From: Comamonas aquatica NBRC 14918
Lineage (GTDB): Bacteria; Pseudomonadota; Gammaproteobacteria; Burkholderiales; Burkholderiaceae_C
Assembly (NCBI RefSeq): GCF_000739875.1
Contig: NZ_BBJR01000050.1
Span: 1-62,279, forward strand
Direction: 5' to 3'
Length of the DNA: 62,279 nt
How positions within the stretch are numbered: position 1 is the first letter of the stretch; each line of letters opens with the position of its first letter. This document shows positions 19,937-28,995 of the stretch, in pieces. The notes under the pieces were generated by a model. The model did no database searches. It was not told the DNA's origin and saw only the letters and a program-made list of their open reading frames with translations. The translations under genes and the position numbers were made by a program.

Positions 19937-21184
19937 ATGAATATTCCTATTAATCCGGCAGAGACCGCGACCCTGGGCCAGCCGCCCAAGGACGTGCAGC
20001 ACTACATGCGCGCCGGCACGCTGGGCCTGCCGGCGCTGCCGCCGCTGTCGCTGTACATCCACCTGCCCTGGTGTTTGAAGAAGTGCCCGTACTGCGACTT
20101 CAACTCGCACGAGCAGCGCAGCCAGGCCGACGGTGGTGTGCCGGAGCAGCGCTACATCGACGCCCTGATGGCCGATCTGGAGGCCAGCCTGCCCCTGATC
20201 TGGGGGCGCACCGTGCACAGCGTGTTCATCGGGGGCGGCACGCCCAGCCTGTTCAGCCCGGACAGCATCGACCGCCTGATCAGCGGCCTGCGCGCGCGCC
20301 TGCGCATGGAGCCGGACTGCGAAATCACCATGGAGGCCAACCCCGGCACCTTCGAGAAGGAACGCTTTCGCGCCTACCGGCATGCCGGGGTGACGCGCCT
20401 GTCGATCGGCGTGCAAAGCTTTGACGACCGCTTCCTGCAGGCCCTGGGCCGGGTGCACGACGGCGCCCAGGCGCGTGCGGCGGTGCAGGAGGCGGCCGAG
20501 GCTTTCGAGACCTTCAACCTCGACATCATGTACGCCCTGCCGGGGCAGACCGAGGCCGACCTGGTGCGCGACCTGGAGACGGCGCTGGGCTTCCACCCCC
20601 CGCACATCTCCATCTACCACTTGACCATCGAGCCCAACACCTACTTCGCCAAGTTCCCGCCCGTGGTGCCCGAGGAGGACACGGCCTACGACATGCTGGA
20701 TCGCATCACCGCCATGACCGGTGCGGTCGGCATGCAGCGCTACGAGATCTCGGCCTATGCGCGCGAAGGCCACCAGTGCTTCCACAACACCAACTACTGG
20801 CAGTTCGGCGACTACCTGGGCATTGGCGCGGGAGCGCACGGCAAGCTCAGCTTTGCGCACCGCGTGGTGCGCCAGGTGAAGCTGCGCGATCCGCAGCGCT
20901 ACATGGACGCCGCCCTGGCCGGGCGTGCCCTGGCCAGCGATGAGGATGTGCGCCGCAAGGACCTGCCGTTCGAGTACATGCTGAACGCGCTGCGCCTGCG
21001 CGGTGGCTTTGCCATCCAGGACTACCTGGACCGCACCGGCCTGCCCATCAGCACCATCAGCGCGGCCCTGGACGAGGCCGAGCGCAAGGGGCTGGTGCTG
21101 CGCCAGCACGGGCGCGTGACCCCGACGGAGCGCGGCTTTGATTTCCTCAGCGATCTGCAGGCGCTGTTCCTGGGCGATGCCTGA
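19937..21184 (+). CDS. hemW: Radical SAM heme chaperone HemW
   Basis: A 415-residue radical SAM protein with the HemN-like cluster motif CLKKCPYCDF (CxxxCxYC). It also has FIGGGTPSLFSPDSIDRL and MEANPGTFEKERF, both typical of HemW. HemW transfers heme into respiratory enzymes and is not a coproporphyrinogen dehydrogenase, although it is often misannotated as one. The C-terminal HemN_C winged-helix region (DEDVRRKDLPFEYMLNALRL) is present. I chose the ATG at 19937; a TTG nine bases earlier is an alternative. Confidence 0.93.
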   Translation: MNIPINPAETATLGQPPKDVQHYMRAGTLGLPALPPLSLYIHLPWCLKKCPYCDFNSHEQRSQADGGVPEQRYIDALMADLEASLPLIWGRTVHSVFIGGGTPSLFSPDSIDRLISGLRARLRMEPDCEITMEANPGTFEKERFRAYRHAGVTRLSIGVQSFDDRFLQALGRVHDGAQARAAVQEAAEAFETFNLDIMYALPGQTEADLVRDLETALGFHPPHISIYHLTIEPNTYFAKFPPVVPEEDTAYDMLDRITAMTGAVGMQRYEISAYAREGHQCFHNTNYWQFGDYLGIGAGAHGKLSFAHRVVRQVKLRDPQRYMDAALAGRALASDEDVRRKDLPFEYMLNALRLRGGFAIQDYLDRTGLPISTISAALDEAERKGLVLRQHGRVTPTERGFDFLSDLQALFLGDA

Positions 21185-21237
21185 GCGACTGGGTGCCCGG
21201 GGCCTTGCGGTCCGGGTCTGTGCAACTCCCAAAAAGA

Positions 21238-21258
21238 AAGCACCTCGCGCAGGTGCTT
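21238..21258. terminator. Hairpin between hemW and the I78 gene
   Basis: A stem AAGCACCT / AGGTGCTT with loop CGCGC, with A5 upstream and GGTTTT downstream. It lies between convergent genes and could serve both. A second small stem, TTTCAG/CTGAAA (21265-21287), follows and faintly recalls family A repeats. Confidence 0.6.
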
Positions 21259-21324
21259 GCTGGTTTTCAGGTCGTTAGGTGCTGAAAGCAGCCGTGCCTG
21301 CTGCGTGACCTGCTATCAAAAGCG

Positions 21325-21645
21325 TCAGCCGCAGCGTGCCGCGACAATGCGACCGGTGGCGTCCACTTCCAGGTTCAGGCGCTCGGCGTTGAACTCCATG
21401 GTCACGGCCTGGCCGGGGCGCAGCACGCGCACCATGTAGGCGCCGGCCTTTTTGCGCGCCTCGGACACGTTGTGCTCGGTGTTGGTCTTGCCCACGGCCC
21501 ATTGCGCCTTGTCCGGGTTGCAGTTCTGCACGGTGCGGGGGGGCTGCTGGGGGTCGGCCCCACCGGCGCGGGGCGGCGTCAGCGTACAGCCAGCGGCCAG
21601 GGCGACCACCGCGGTCATGACCAGTGCGTGCAATCCAACGTGCAT
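21325..21645 (-). CDS. I78-family peptidase inhibitor-like lipoprotein
   Basis: A 106-residue protein with a lipoprotein signal peptide: VVALAAGC is a lipobox ending at the acylated Cys. The mature part has the I78/potato-inhibitor-like pattern CNPDKAQWAVGK ... VRVLRPGQAVTMEFNAERLN ... GRIVAARCG. I78 members inhibit serine peptidases; the inhibitory activity here is inferred from the family. The frame is open far upstream, but the ATG at 21645 (MHVGLHALVM) begins the signal peptide. Possible role: protection against foreign proteases at the envelope. Confidence 0.8.
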   Translation of the reverse strand: MHVGLHALVMTAVVALAAGCTLTPPRAGGADPQQPPRTVQNCNPDKAQWAVGKTNTEHNVSEARKKAGAYMVRVLRPGQAVTMEFNAERLNLEVDATGRIVAARCG

Positions 21646-21785
21646 GGGACGGGCTCCTTCTTGAACATGCTGGGACCATACCAGTCCACGTCGGCCATTT
21701 TGCGCTTCATGTGTGACGGTTTGTGTCGATCTGCAAGCCGGTGTGGCGGGCCTGGCCACCATGGCCCCGCCACGGTAAAGCGCGC

Positions 21786-23108
21786 CTAGCCGCGCGGATG
21801 CTGGAACACGGTGGCATTGATGCGCAGCTGCTTTGCCTTGGCGGCGGCCTGCTCGGCCTGCTGGCGCGTGTCGAACGGACCGATGCGCAGGCGCGTGAGA
21901 TCGCCCTTGCTGCTGCTGACGGTCTGGCGCAGGGCATTCAGCTTGGCGCCCTGCAATTGCTGGACGGCCTTGTCGACATTCGCGGCCTGGGCGTAGACAC
22001 CGGCGTTCAGGTAGAACTTGCCGGGTACCAGGCGCCCGTTGGTGGCGGCGGGCGCTGGCTTGGGTTCGGGGGCGCTCTTGGGGACCTTGTCGGCTTTTTC
22101 GGCCTTGGCGGTCTTGCTGCCCTTGTCGGTTTTTTCGGCTTTGTCGGGCTTGGCCGGTGCGGGGGCCTTGGCGGCTGGCGCGGGCGGTGTCACGGCCTTC
22201 TTGGCCGGGGCTGGCGGTGGCGCCGCCGGGGGCGATGCCGCGGCCAGGGCTGGTGCCGGCACAGGCACAGCGGCCGGTGCTGCTGCAGGGGCTGGCGTTG
22301 GGGCTGGCGCTGGCGCTGGCGCAATCGCCGGTGCCGGCTCGGCGACCAGGGCAGTTGGGGGGGCGGCTTCGGGCGTGGCGGGCACGGTCTGGGCCAGTGT
22401 GACGAGGGACAGCGCGGGCGCGGTGTCGGCGGGAGGGGCGGCCGCGGGTGTGGGGGTGAAGGCCACAGGCTGCGCCGGTGCCAGGCTGGACACCTGGGGA
22501 ATGACGAGGTCGGGCGGGCCGGACGGGGCCGGCGCCTCGCTCGGTCCACCTTGCTTGACCTGGTGCAGCACCAGGCCGGTCAGGGCGGCCAGCAGCAGGG
22601 CTTGGATGGCGGCGATGGTGTGCAGGCGGTCCTTGGTCACGGCCTGCTTCGCCAGCTGCGCGCGCGCCTGTGACAGCGAGCTGGCGCGGGTCAGCGTCTG
22701 CAGCGTGTGCTGGCGCACATGCTGGTAGTACAAGGCGTTGCCCAGGGTGCCCGGCACCACACACAGCAGCATGCCGACCAGCAGGCACAGGGCCAGCTCC
22801 AGCGGCAGTGGCAGCCGCCCGTGCACGCCGCCCCACCACACCAGCAGCAGCGCGGCCAGCAGGCACAGGTACAGGGCGGCCGGGCGCCACAGCTTGCGCA
22901 GCACCAGCCAGGCCAGCGTGCAGAAGGCGGCGCCGTGGTTCCAGGTGGGAATGGCCTTGCCCAGGGCCTCGAAACGGTTGAAGTGCTGCTGGTAGTAGGC
23001 TGCGTTGACGGGGCCGACGCTCAGCCGGTACAGGTCGGGCATGATGCCCATGTCCCCGGAGGAGGGGGCAGGTGTGAAGGCGTTGGAGCGGGAAGGCGTC
23101 GCAGGCAT
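21786..23108 (-). CDS. DUF2628-like membrane protein with SPOR domain
   Basis: A 440-residue protein of mosaic build. Residues about 20-130 resemble the DUF2628 region: YLSVGPVNAAYY-like start, YYQQHFNRFEALG and several hydrophobic helices. A further membrane helix (LHTIAAIQALLLAALTGLVL) follows. Then comes a ~200-residue Pro/Ala-rich linker turning Lys-rich (KPDKAEKTDKGSKTAKAEK), and finally a SPOR-like domain (GKFYLNAGVYAQAANVDKAV to the end). SPOR domains bind denuded glycan at division septa, so the linker could span the periplasm. The ATG at 23108 is preferred over a TTG at 23156. Function unknown. Confidence 0.7.
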   Translation of the reverse strand: MPATPSRSNAFTPAPSSGDMGIMPDLYRLSVGPVNAAYYQQHFNRFEALGKAIPTWNHGAAFCTLAWLVLRKLWRPAALYLCLLAALLLVWWGGVHGRLPLPLELALCLLVGMLLCVVPGTLGNALYYQHVRQHTLQTLTRASSLSQARAQLAKQAVTKDRLHTIAAIQALLLAALTGLVLHQVKQGGPSEAPAPSGPPDLVIPQVSSLAPAQPVAFTPTPAAAPPADTAPALSLVTLAQTVPATPEAAPPTALVAEPAPAIAPAPAPAPTPAPAAAPAAVPVPAPALAAASPPAAPPPAPAKKAVTPPAPAAKAPAPAKPDKAEKTDKGSKTAKAEKADKVPKSAPEPKPAPAATNGRLVPGKFYLNAGVYAQAANVDKAVQQLQGAKLNALRQTVSSSKGDLTRLRIGPFDTRQQAEQAAAKAKQLRINATVFQHPRG

Positions 23109-23332
23109 GCGGGCGATTGTGGCATGGCCGGTGTGCGGCCCTGAATTGTCAAACAATGTTTGTCACACCCGGCCCACACGGCGGGCACAGGTAGTCGCGC
23201 CTTGCCTTTTGGGCGCACACCCTTGCGTGGGCTTTTACACTGGCGGCTTTGTTTTCGCGGCGCGGCCCCTGCTTGGGGGCCGTGCCCACCGTGGCGGCTG
23301 TACAGGCCGCCGTGCTACCGAGTCAGTGAGTC

Positions 23333-25549
23333 ATGCAACCACAACACGAATGGCAGTTTTTCCGGGCGGGCGGGGTGGACCAGGTCACCATCCGCACCGG
23401 TGCAGATATCGCAAACATTGGACAACTGGATCAGAAGCTGTGGGTGGCCCTGGCCTGCCCCACACGCGGCATTGAATTCGACAGCGCCACGCTGGACATG
23501 ATCGACCTGGATGCCGACGGTCGCATCCGCGCGCCGGAACTGGTGCAGGCCTGCGAATGGGCGGTCTCCATGGTCCAGGACCCGGAGGTGCTGACCACCG
23601 GGTCGGACGTGCTGCAGCTGTCGTCGCTGCGCGGGGATTCCGACGAGGCGCGGGCCCTGCTGGATGAAGCCCGGCGCATCCTGGCGCTGCAAGGGCGCAG
23701 CGGCACCGACAGCGTCTCGCTGGCCGAGGTGCAGCAGCGGCTGACGACGCTCAACAGCATGCCCTTCAACGGCGACGGCATCCTGAACCCCGTGACCCTG
23801 GCTGATCACCCCGCGCTGGCCGCCCTGGTGGAGCGCATCATGGCCGCCTATGGCAGCGCCCAGGGGTGTGACGGCCAGCCGGGCCTGGGCCGCGCGCAGC
23901 TGGACAACTTCTTCACCGACGTGCAGGCGATTGCCGACTGGCATGCGCGCGCCCAGTCCAACACCTGTGCCCTGCCCACGCAGGAGCAGGCCATGGCCGC
24001 CGCGCAGGCGCTGAATGCCGTGCAGGCCAAGGTCGAGGACTTTTTTGCGCGCACGCGCCTGGCGGCTTTCGACGCCAGCGCCCTGGTGCCGCTGAGCCCG
24101 TCCGTCGAAGGCTACGCCGCCCTGGGCAAGCAGCTGCTGAGCCAGGAGGATGCTGCGATTGCCGCCCTGCCCGTGGCCACCGTGGTGGCCGGGGGCGAGC
24201 TGCCGCTGACGCAGGGCATCAACCCCGCCTGGGCCGAGGCGATGGCCACCCTGCGCACCACGGCCGTCGAGCCGCTGCTGGGCCCGCTGGACAGCCTGAG
24301 CGCCGCGCAGTGGGCGCAGCTCAAGGCGCAGCTGGCGCCGTGCCAGGCCTGGCTGGCGGACTACCCGGCGACCCCGCTGGGTACGGTGGCGCAGGCCGAG
24401 GCACTGGCGCTGCTGGACAGCGGCATGCAGCAGCAGTTGCAGGATTTCATCCAGCACGATGAGGACGAAAAGCAGCACAGCGTGCACGCGATCGCGCTGG
24501 AGAAGCTGATCCGCTACCAGCGCGACCTGCTGGCGCTGCTGAACAACTTCGTGGCGTTCTCGCAGTTCTACAGCCGCCAGGGCGCGGCCTTTCAGGCCGG
24601 CACCCTGTTCCTGGACGGCCGCAGCTGCGACCTGACGGTGGATGTGGCCAACCCCGCTGCGCACGCCACGCTGGCCGGCATGGCCAAGGTATTCCTGGCG
24701 TATTGCGAGTGCCAGCGCAATGGCCAGAAGCGCCACATCGTGGCCGCCTTCACGGCCGGGGATGTGGACTTCCTGTTCGTCGGGCGCAACGGCATCTTCT
24801 ACGACCGTGCCGGCCAGGACTGGGATGCCACCATCACCAAGCTGATCGAGAACCCCACCAGCATCGGCCAGGCCTTCTTCTCGCCCTACAAGAAGTTTGT
24901 GCGCATGGTCGAGGAGCAGGTGGCCAAGCGCGCCGCCGCCAAGGATGCCTCGGTCACCGCCAGCCTGGACGCCCAGGCCAGCAAGCTGGTCGACGTGAGC
25001 AAGAGCGCAGCCGCCGCACCGGCCCCCGCTGCCGCGGCGGGCAAGAAGACCGACGTCGGCACGGTGGCCGCCATCGGTGTGGCGCTGGGCTCCATCAGCA
25101 CGGTGCTGGTCGGCATCTTCGGCAAGTTCGTGGAGCTGGGGCCCTGGATCCCCGTGGCCTTGCTGGGCATCATCCTGGCCATCTCCGGCCCCAGCATGCT
25201 GATTGCCTGGCTGAAGCTGCGCGAGCGCAGCCTGGGCCCCATCCTGGACGCCAGCGGCTGGGCCATCAATGGCCGCATGAAGATCAACCTGCAGCTGGGC
25301 AACTCGCTGTCGCAGGCGGCCAAGGTGCCGCTGAGCGCCAAGCGCATCACCCACGACCCGTTTGCCGACAAGCACACCGCCCGCTGGGTCTGGGGCGTGG
25401 TGGCCGTGCTGGTGCTGGCCGCGCTGGCCTGGCGTTGCGGCTGGCTGGACCGCGTGCTGCCCCAGCCCTGGCAGTACGACGCGGTGATGGCCGAGGTGGC
25501 ACCGCCGTCGGCGGCCACGCCTGCATCCGCTCCTTCGCCTGCGCCTTGA
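23333..25549 (+). CDS. Unknown 738-residue protein with EF-hand and C-terminal membrane helices
   Basis: I do not recognise a named family. The N-terminus contains a canonical EF-hand loop, DLDADGRIRAPEL (about residues 58-70), and a second, weaker one around FNGDGILNPVTLAD. The long middle (to about residue 560) is predicted alpha-helical and soluble. An Ala/Pro/Lys linker is then followed by two or three hydrophobic segments (VGTVAAIGVALGSISTVLVG, IPVALLGIILAISGPSMLI, WGVVAVLVLAALAW). No signal peptide is visible, so the large domain should be cytoplasmic with the tail in the membrane. Codon use matches the neighbours. A strong terminator follows, so it is a single-gene unit. Confidence 0.8.
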   Translation: MQPQHEWQFFRAGGVDQVTIRTGADIANIGQLDQKLWVALACPTRGIEFDSATLDMIDLDADGRIRAPELVQACEWAVSMVQDPEVLTTGSDVLQLSSLRGDSDEARALLDEARRILALQGRSGTDSVSLAEVQQRLTTLNSMPFNGDGILNPVTLADHPALAALVERIMAAYGSAQGCDGQPGLGRAQLDNFFTDVQAIADWHARAQSNTCALPTQEQAMAAAQALNAVQAKVEDFFARTRLAAFDASALVPLSPSVEGYAALGKQLLSQEDAAIAALPVATVVAGGELPLTQGINPAWAEAMATLRTTAVEPLLGPLDSLSAAQWAQLKAQLAPCQAWLADYPATPLGTVAQAEALALLDSGMQQQLQDFIQHDEDEKQHSVHAIALEKLIRYQRDLLALLNNFVAFSQFYSRQGAAFQAGTLFLDGRSCDLTVDVANPAAHATLAGMAKVFLAYCECQRNGQKRHIVAAFTAGDVDFLFVGRNGIFYDRAGQDWDATITKLIENPTSIGQAFFSPYKKFVRMVEEQVAKRAAAKDASVTASLDAQASKLVDVSKSAAAAPAPAAAAGKKTDVGTVAAIGVALGSISTVLVGIFGKFVELGPWIPVALLGIILAISGPSMLIAWLKLRERSLGPILDASGWAINGRMKINLQLGNSLSQAAKVPLSAKRITHDPFADKHTARWVWGVVAVLVLAALAWRCGWLDRVLPQPWQYDAVMAEVAPPSAATPASAPSPAP

Positions 25550-25571
25550 GCGGCGTCCTAAAGCCCCCCAC

Positions 25572-25596
25572 AAGCCAGCAGCCTGCTGGCTTTTTT
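25572..25596 (+). terminator. Terminator of the EF-hand membrane protein gene
   Basis: An inverted repeat AAGCCAGCAG / CTGCTGGCTT with almost no spacer, followed by T6. Confidence 0.88.
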
Positions 25597-25650
25597 CATA
25601 GCGGCAGGCGCACGATGGATAAGGGCTAGAGGCCGTTTTGGCCTGAAATT
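25597..25650 (+). repeat. Dispersed intergenic repeat, family B, copy 2
   Basis: CATAGCGGCAGGCGCACG, GGATAAGGGCTAGAGGCC and TTTTGGCCTGAAATT occur in this order. It shares TAGAGGCC, TTTTG and the GATAGC-like start with the minus-strand copy at 3633-3695. Confidence 0.55.
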
Positions 25651-25811
25651 GCGGGAGGCCGGCCCGTGCCGGTCTCCGCAACGGTCGATCGTGCCGGCAC
25701 GGTGCGCCCCGAGCACGCAGTCCCCAAAGGCCTGGGTGCGCCGCGGCAGGCGCTTGCCATGCCAGTGTCGCCAGCGGCCGCAGCGCGGGTTATGGGAGGG
25801 GGGCGGCGGGC

Positions 25812-27737
25812 TTACCAGCCCTTGGCGGCCAGCGCCTTGGCGATTTTGTTGCGCGGCACGGTGGGCTTGGGCACCTTGAAGTCGAACCAGTTGCGCACAT
25901 CCTCTTCCACGCCGATGCCGTGCATGAAGTTGTAGATGGCTTTCTTCAGCCCCACGCCCAGGGCGTCGTGGTCCACGCCGGTGGGGTCGATGAAGGGGAT
26001 GTCGTTGCGCGCAAACGTGGCGGGCGGCAGCGCGGGCAGGGTCACGCCGTAGGCTTGCGGGTTCTGGCCCACGGGCGAGTGGATGGTGCAGGCAAAGCGG
26101 TGAAAGAATCCGCTCTGGATGCAGCCGTTCTCGAACAGCTGGCGCACATACTCCAGCGCATCCACCGTGTCCTGCACCGTCTGCGTGGGAAAGCCGTACA
26201 TCAGGTAGGCGTGCACCAGGATGCCGGCGTCGGTCAGCGCCTTGGTCACGCGCGCCACCTGTTCCACGCTGACACCCTTTTTCATCAGGTCCAGCAGGCG
26301 GTCCGAGGCCACTTCCAGCCCGCCGGAGACGGCGATGCAGCCGCTGTCGGCCATCAGCTGGGCCAGCTCGGGGTTGAAGGTTTTCTCGAAGCGGATGTTG
26401 CCCCACCAGCTGATGTCGGTGCCGCGCGCGATCAGCTCCTGGGACAGGGCCTTGAGCGCCTTGGGCGGCGCGGCCTCGTCCACGAAGTGAAAGCCGGTCT
26501 GGCCGGTCTCGGCCACGATGGCGTCGATGCGGTTGGCCAGCTCGGTGGCGCTGGCGCCTTCGTAGCGGCCGATGTAGTCCAGGCCCACGTCGCAGAAGCT
26601 GCACTTCTTCCAGTAGCAGCCGTGGGCAATCGTCAGCTTGTTCCAGCGGCCGTCGCTCCACATGCGGTGCATGGGGTTGAGCATGTCCAGCAGCGACAGG
26701 TAGTCGTGGATGGGCAGGCCGTCCCAGGTGGGCGTGCCCACCTCGGCAAAGGCGATGTCGGCTTCCATCAGGTTGATGTACTGCACCGCGCCTTCGTCGT
26801 TGCGCACGAAGGTGCGCACCAGGCGCGAGCGGCCACGCTCGCCGCGCAGGTGTTCCAGCAGCGCCAGCAGCGGGCGTTCGCCCGCGTCCAGCGTGATGAA
26901 GTCGAAGTAGTCGAACACGCGCGGCTCGGCCAGCGTGCGCAACTCGGTGTTCACAAAGCCGCCGCCCAGCACCAACGTGATGTGGGGGAATTCGGCCTTG
27001 ATGGTCTGGGCGATGCGGAAGGCCGCGTAGACCGAACCCGGGAAGGGCGTGGACAGCAGCACCACCGTGGGCCGGTGGCGCCAGACGGCCTTGCGCGTCA
27101 GCTCGGCCAGCGCGTCATCGACCAGGGTGGGGGCGGCGGCCAGGGCCTCGGCCAGCGGATCGAAGGTGGGCTGGTTGCCCGACAGCGACTCGGCATAGCG
27201 CACAAATTCAAAGCGCGGGTCGGCCGCGTCGCGGATCACGTCGGCCAGGTCGTTCAGGTACAGCGTGGCGTAGTGCTTGGCACGGTCCTGCTGGCCCAGG
27301 GCGCCGAAGGCCCAGCCCACGGGGTCGCCCGAGCCATCGTCCATGTAGTGCTCCAGCGCATCGAAGCGCGGGCCCTCGGGCAGCCAGGCGCGGCTGACGA
27401 TGCGGTGGCTCAGCGTGCTGTCCTTGCCCTGCAGGAAGGCGATGACGCGGTTCACCGTGGCCAGGTACTGGTCGCGCTGGCCCATGAAGCTTTGCACGGC
27501 GGGGCTGAACAGGCGGCCCGGGTCGGCGTCGTACTGCGCCTGCACCAGGTCGATGATCTGCGACAGGCCGTCGCGCGACAGCAGCTTGAGCACCAGGGCC
27601 AGGGCCAGGTCTTCCTGCACCGCATCCACCCCGCGCGAACGCAGAAAGCCCGTCAGATAGGGCGCAGAAGGGTAGGGCGTGTTGAGCTGCGTCATCGGCG
27701 GGATGAGCGACAGCACGCGGGTGTCAGGAGCAGTCAT
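25812..27737 (-). CDS. B12-binding domain radical SAM protein of unknown substrate
   Basis: A 641-residue radical SAM enzyme. The cluster motif is CYWKKCSFCD (CxxxCxxC), preceded by a cobalamin-binding-like region (HRPTVVLLSTPFPGSVYAAF, HITLVLGGGFVNTELR). The rest of the barrel is readable: FHFVDEAAPPKALK, AVSGGLEVASDRLLDLMKKG and HAYLMYGFPTQTVQDT. Members of this broad class do methylations, rearrangements or ring chemistry. The gene stands alone with no precursor peptide or pathway gene next to it, so no substrate can be given. The ATG at 27737 is preceded by a good CAGGAG-like context on its strand (TGCTCCTGAC reversed). Confidence 0.85.
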   Translation of the reverse strand: MTAPDTRVLSLIPPMTQLNTPYPSAPYLTGFLRSRGVDAVQEDLALALVLKLLSRDGLSQIIDLVQAQYDADPGRLFSPAVQSFMGQRDQYLATVNRVIAFLQGKDSTLSHRIVSRAWLPEGPRFDALEHYMDDGSGDPVGWAFGALGQQDRAKHYATLYLNDLADVIRDAADPRFEFVRYAESLSGNQPTFDPLAEALAAAPTLVDDALAELTRKAVWRHRPTVVLLSTPFPGSVYAAFRIAQTIKAEFPHITLVLGGGFVNTELRTLAEPRVFDYFDFITLDAGERPLLALLEHLRGERGRSRLVRTFVRNDEGAVQYINLMEADIAFAEVGTPTWDGLPIHDYLSLLDMLNPMHRMWSDGRWNKLTIAHGCYWKKCSFCDVGLDYIGRYEGASATELANRIDAIVAETGQTGFHFVDEAAPPKALKALSQELIARGTDISWWGNIRFEKTFNPELAQLMADSGCIAVSGGLEVASDRLLDLMKKGVSVEQVARVTKALTDAGILVHAYLMYGFPTQTVQDTVDALEYVRQLFENGCIQSGFFHRFACTIHSPVGQNPQAYGVTLPALPPATFARNDIPFIDPTGVDHDALGVGLKKAIYNFMHGIGVEEDVRNWFDFKVPKPTVPRNKIAKALAAKGW

Positions 27738-27886
27738 GAAGGTTTAGCAGGCCGGCGGGGCGGCACGCAGGGCCGCACAACAAAAGCCCGGCTGGGCAGC
27801 AGGGCGGGGCGATATTGTCGCTGGCTTGGCGAAAAAGCGCCGGCACCAGGTTTCTGGCGGCCCGGCCCCAGGGCCTGCGCGGGCCC

Positions 27887-27911
27887 AAAAAAAAGCCACC
27901 CGCAGGTGGCT
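27887..27911 (-). terminator. Terminator of the tcu operon
   Basis: A stem AGCCACC / GGTGGCT with loop CGCA. The A8 run on the left is a T8 run on the transcribed strand, 27 bases after the Bug gene. Confidence 0.9.
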
Positions 27912-27937
27912 GTCAAGGAAGGAGGCGGGGGTGTGCC

Positions 27938-28918
27938 TCAGTTGGCAGAGAGCTTGCGCTCTTTCACCACGCGGCCCCACTGCTCATATTCTTTTTTCAT
28001 GAACGCCGCCAGTTCCTGGCGCGTGGTGGGCTGCGGGGTCAGACCATGGTCGTTCAAGGCCTTTTTCACGCCTTCGTCGTTCAGGGCCTTGACGATTTCC
28101 ACGTTCCAGCGGTCCAGGATGGCCGTGGGGGTTTTGCTGGGGGCCACGAAGGCGTACCAGTTCAGGGCCTCAAAGCCGGGGTAGCCGGCTTCGGCCACGG
28201 TGGGAATGTCCGGCATGTAGGCCGGGCGTGTCAGGCCGGTGGTGGCCAGGGGGATCAGCTTGCCGGCCTGCACGTGTGGCAGGGCGGTGGGGGGCGCGGC
28301 GAAGTAGCTGGTCACGCGTTCGCCCAGCAGGTCCTGCAGGGCCGGGGCGCCGCCCTTGTAGGGTACGTGCACCATTTCCACGCCGGCGCGCTGGTTGAAC
28401 AGCTCACCCGCCAGGTGCGAGGCCGAGCCGGCGCCGGTGGAGGCGTAGTCCACCTTGCCGGGCGACTTCTTGGCCAGCGCCACGAACTCCTGCAGGTTCT
28501 TCACCCCTGCGCCCTTGTGCACCACCAGCACGTTCGGGAAGTTGACGCCCCCGGACAGCGGCGCCAGGTCCTTGAACGGGTCGTAGGTCAGCTTCATCAG
28601 GTGCGGGGCGATGGTCAGCGGGCCGACCGAGCCGAACAGGATCACCGATCCGTCGGTGGCGGCATTCGCCACCTGGCCGTGGGCGATGTTGCCGCCCGCG
28701 CCGCCCTTGTTCTCCACCACCACGGACTGGCCGATGTTCTCGCTCAGCTTCTTGGCGATCAGGCGCGCGGCGGCGTCGGCCGCGCCACCGGCGGCAAAGC
28801 CCACCACCATGGTCACGGGTTTCTTGGGCGGGAAATCCTGGGCCAGGGCCGGCAGACCGCCCAGCAAGCCGGCGCTGAGCAGCGCGGCCGAGGATTGGAT
28901 GAGGGTGCGTCGTTGCAT
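27938..28918 (-). CDS. Bug-family receptor in the tricarballylate operon
   Basis: A 326-residue periplasmic binding protein of the Bug/TctC family. A signal peptide ends near GGLPALAQ, followed by VTMVVGFAAGGAADAAAR, VVVENKGGAGGN and DGSVILFGSVGPLTIAPH. It is the last gene of the tcuR-tcuA-tcuB series and is followed by a terminator. In Salmonella this position belongs to the TcuC permease; here a binding protein takes its place, so the ligand is probably tricarballylate, citrate or a similar tricarboxylate (inference). No TctA/TctB membrane genes are in the window. Confidence 0.92.
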   Translation of the reverse strand: MQRRTLIQSSAALLSAGLLGGLPALAQDFPPKKPVTMVVGFAAGGAADAAARLIAKKLSENIGQSVVVENKGGAGGNIAHGQVANAATDGSVILFGSVGPLTIAPHLMKLTYDPFKDLAPLSGGVNFPNVLVVHKGAGVKNLQEFVALAKKSPGKVDYASTGAGSASHLAGELFNQRAGVEMVHVPYKGGAPALQDLLGERVTSYFAAPPTALPHVQAGKLIPLATTGLTRPAYMPDIPTVAEAGYPGFEALNWYAFVAPSKTPTAILDRWNVEIVKALNDEGVKKALNDHGLTPQPTTRQELAAFMKKEYEQWGRVVKERKLSAN

Positions 28919-28995
28919 GGGGTATCTCCTGAATGGGGTGTTATCTTTTTGGTGTGGGGGAGTTCAGCGCCGCGGGGCTTGTGGCCCCGCACGCC

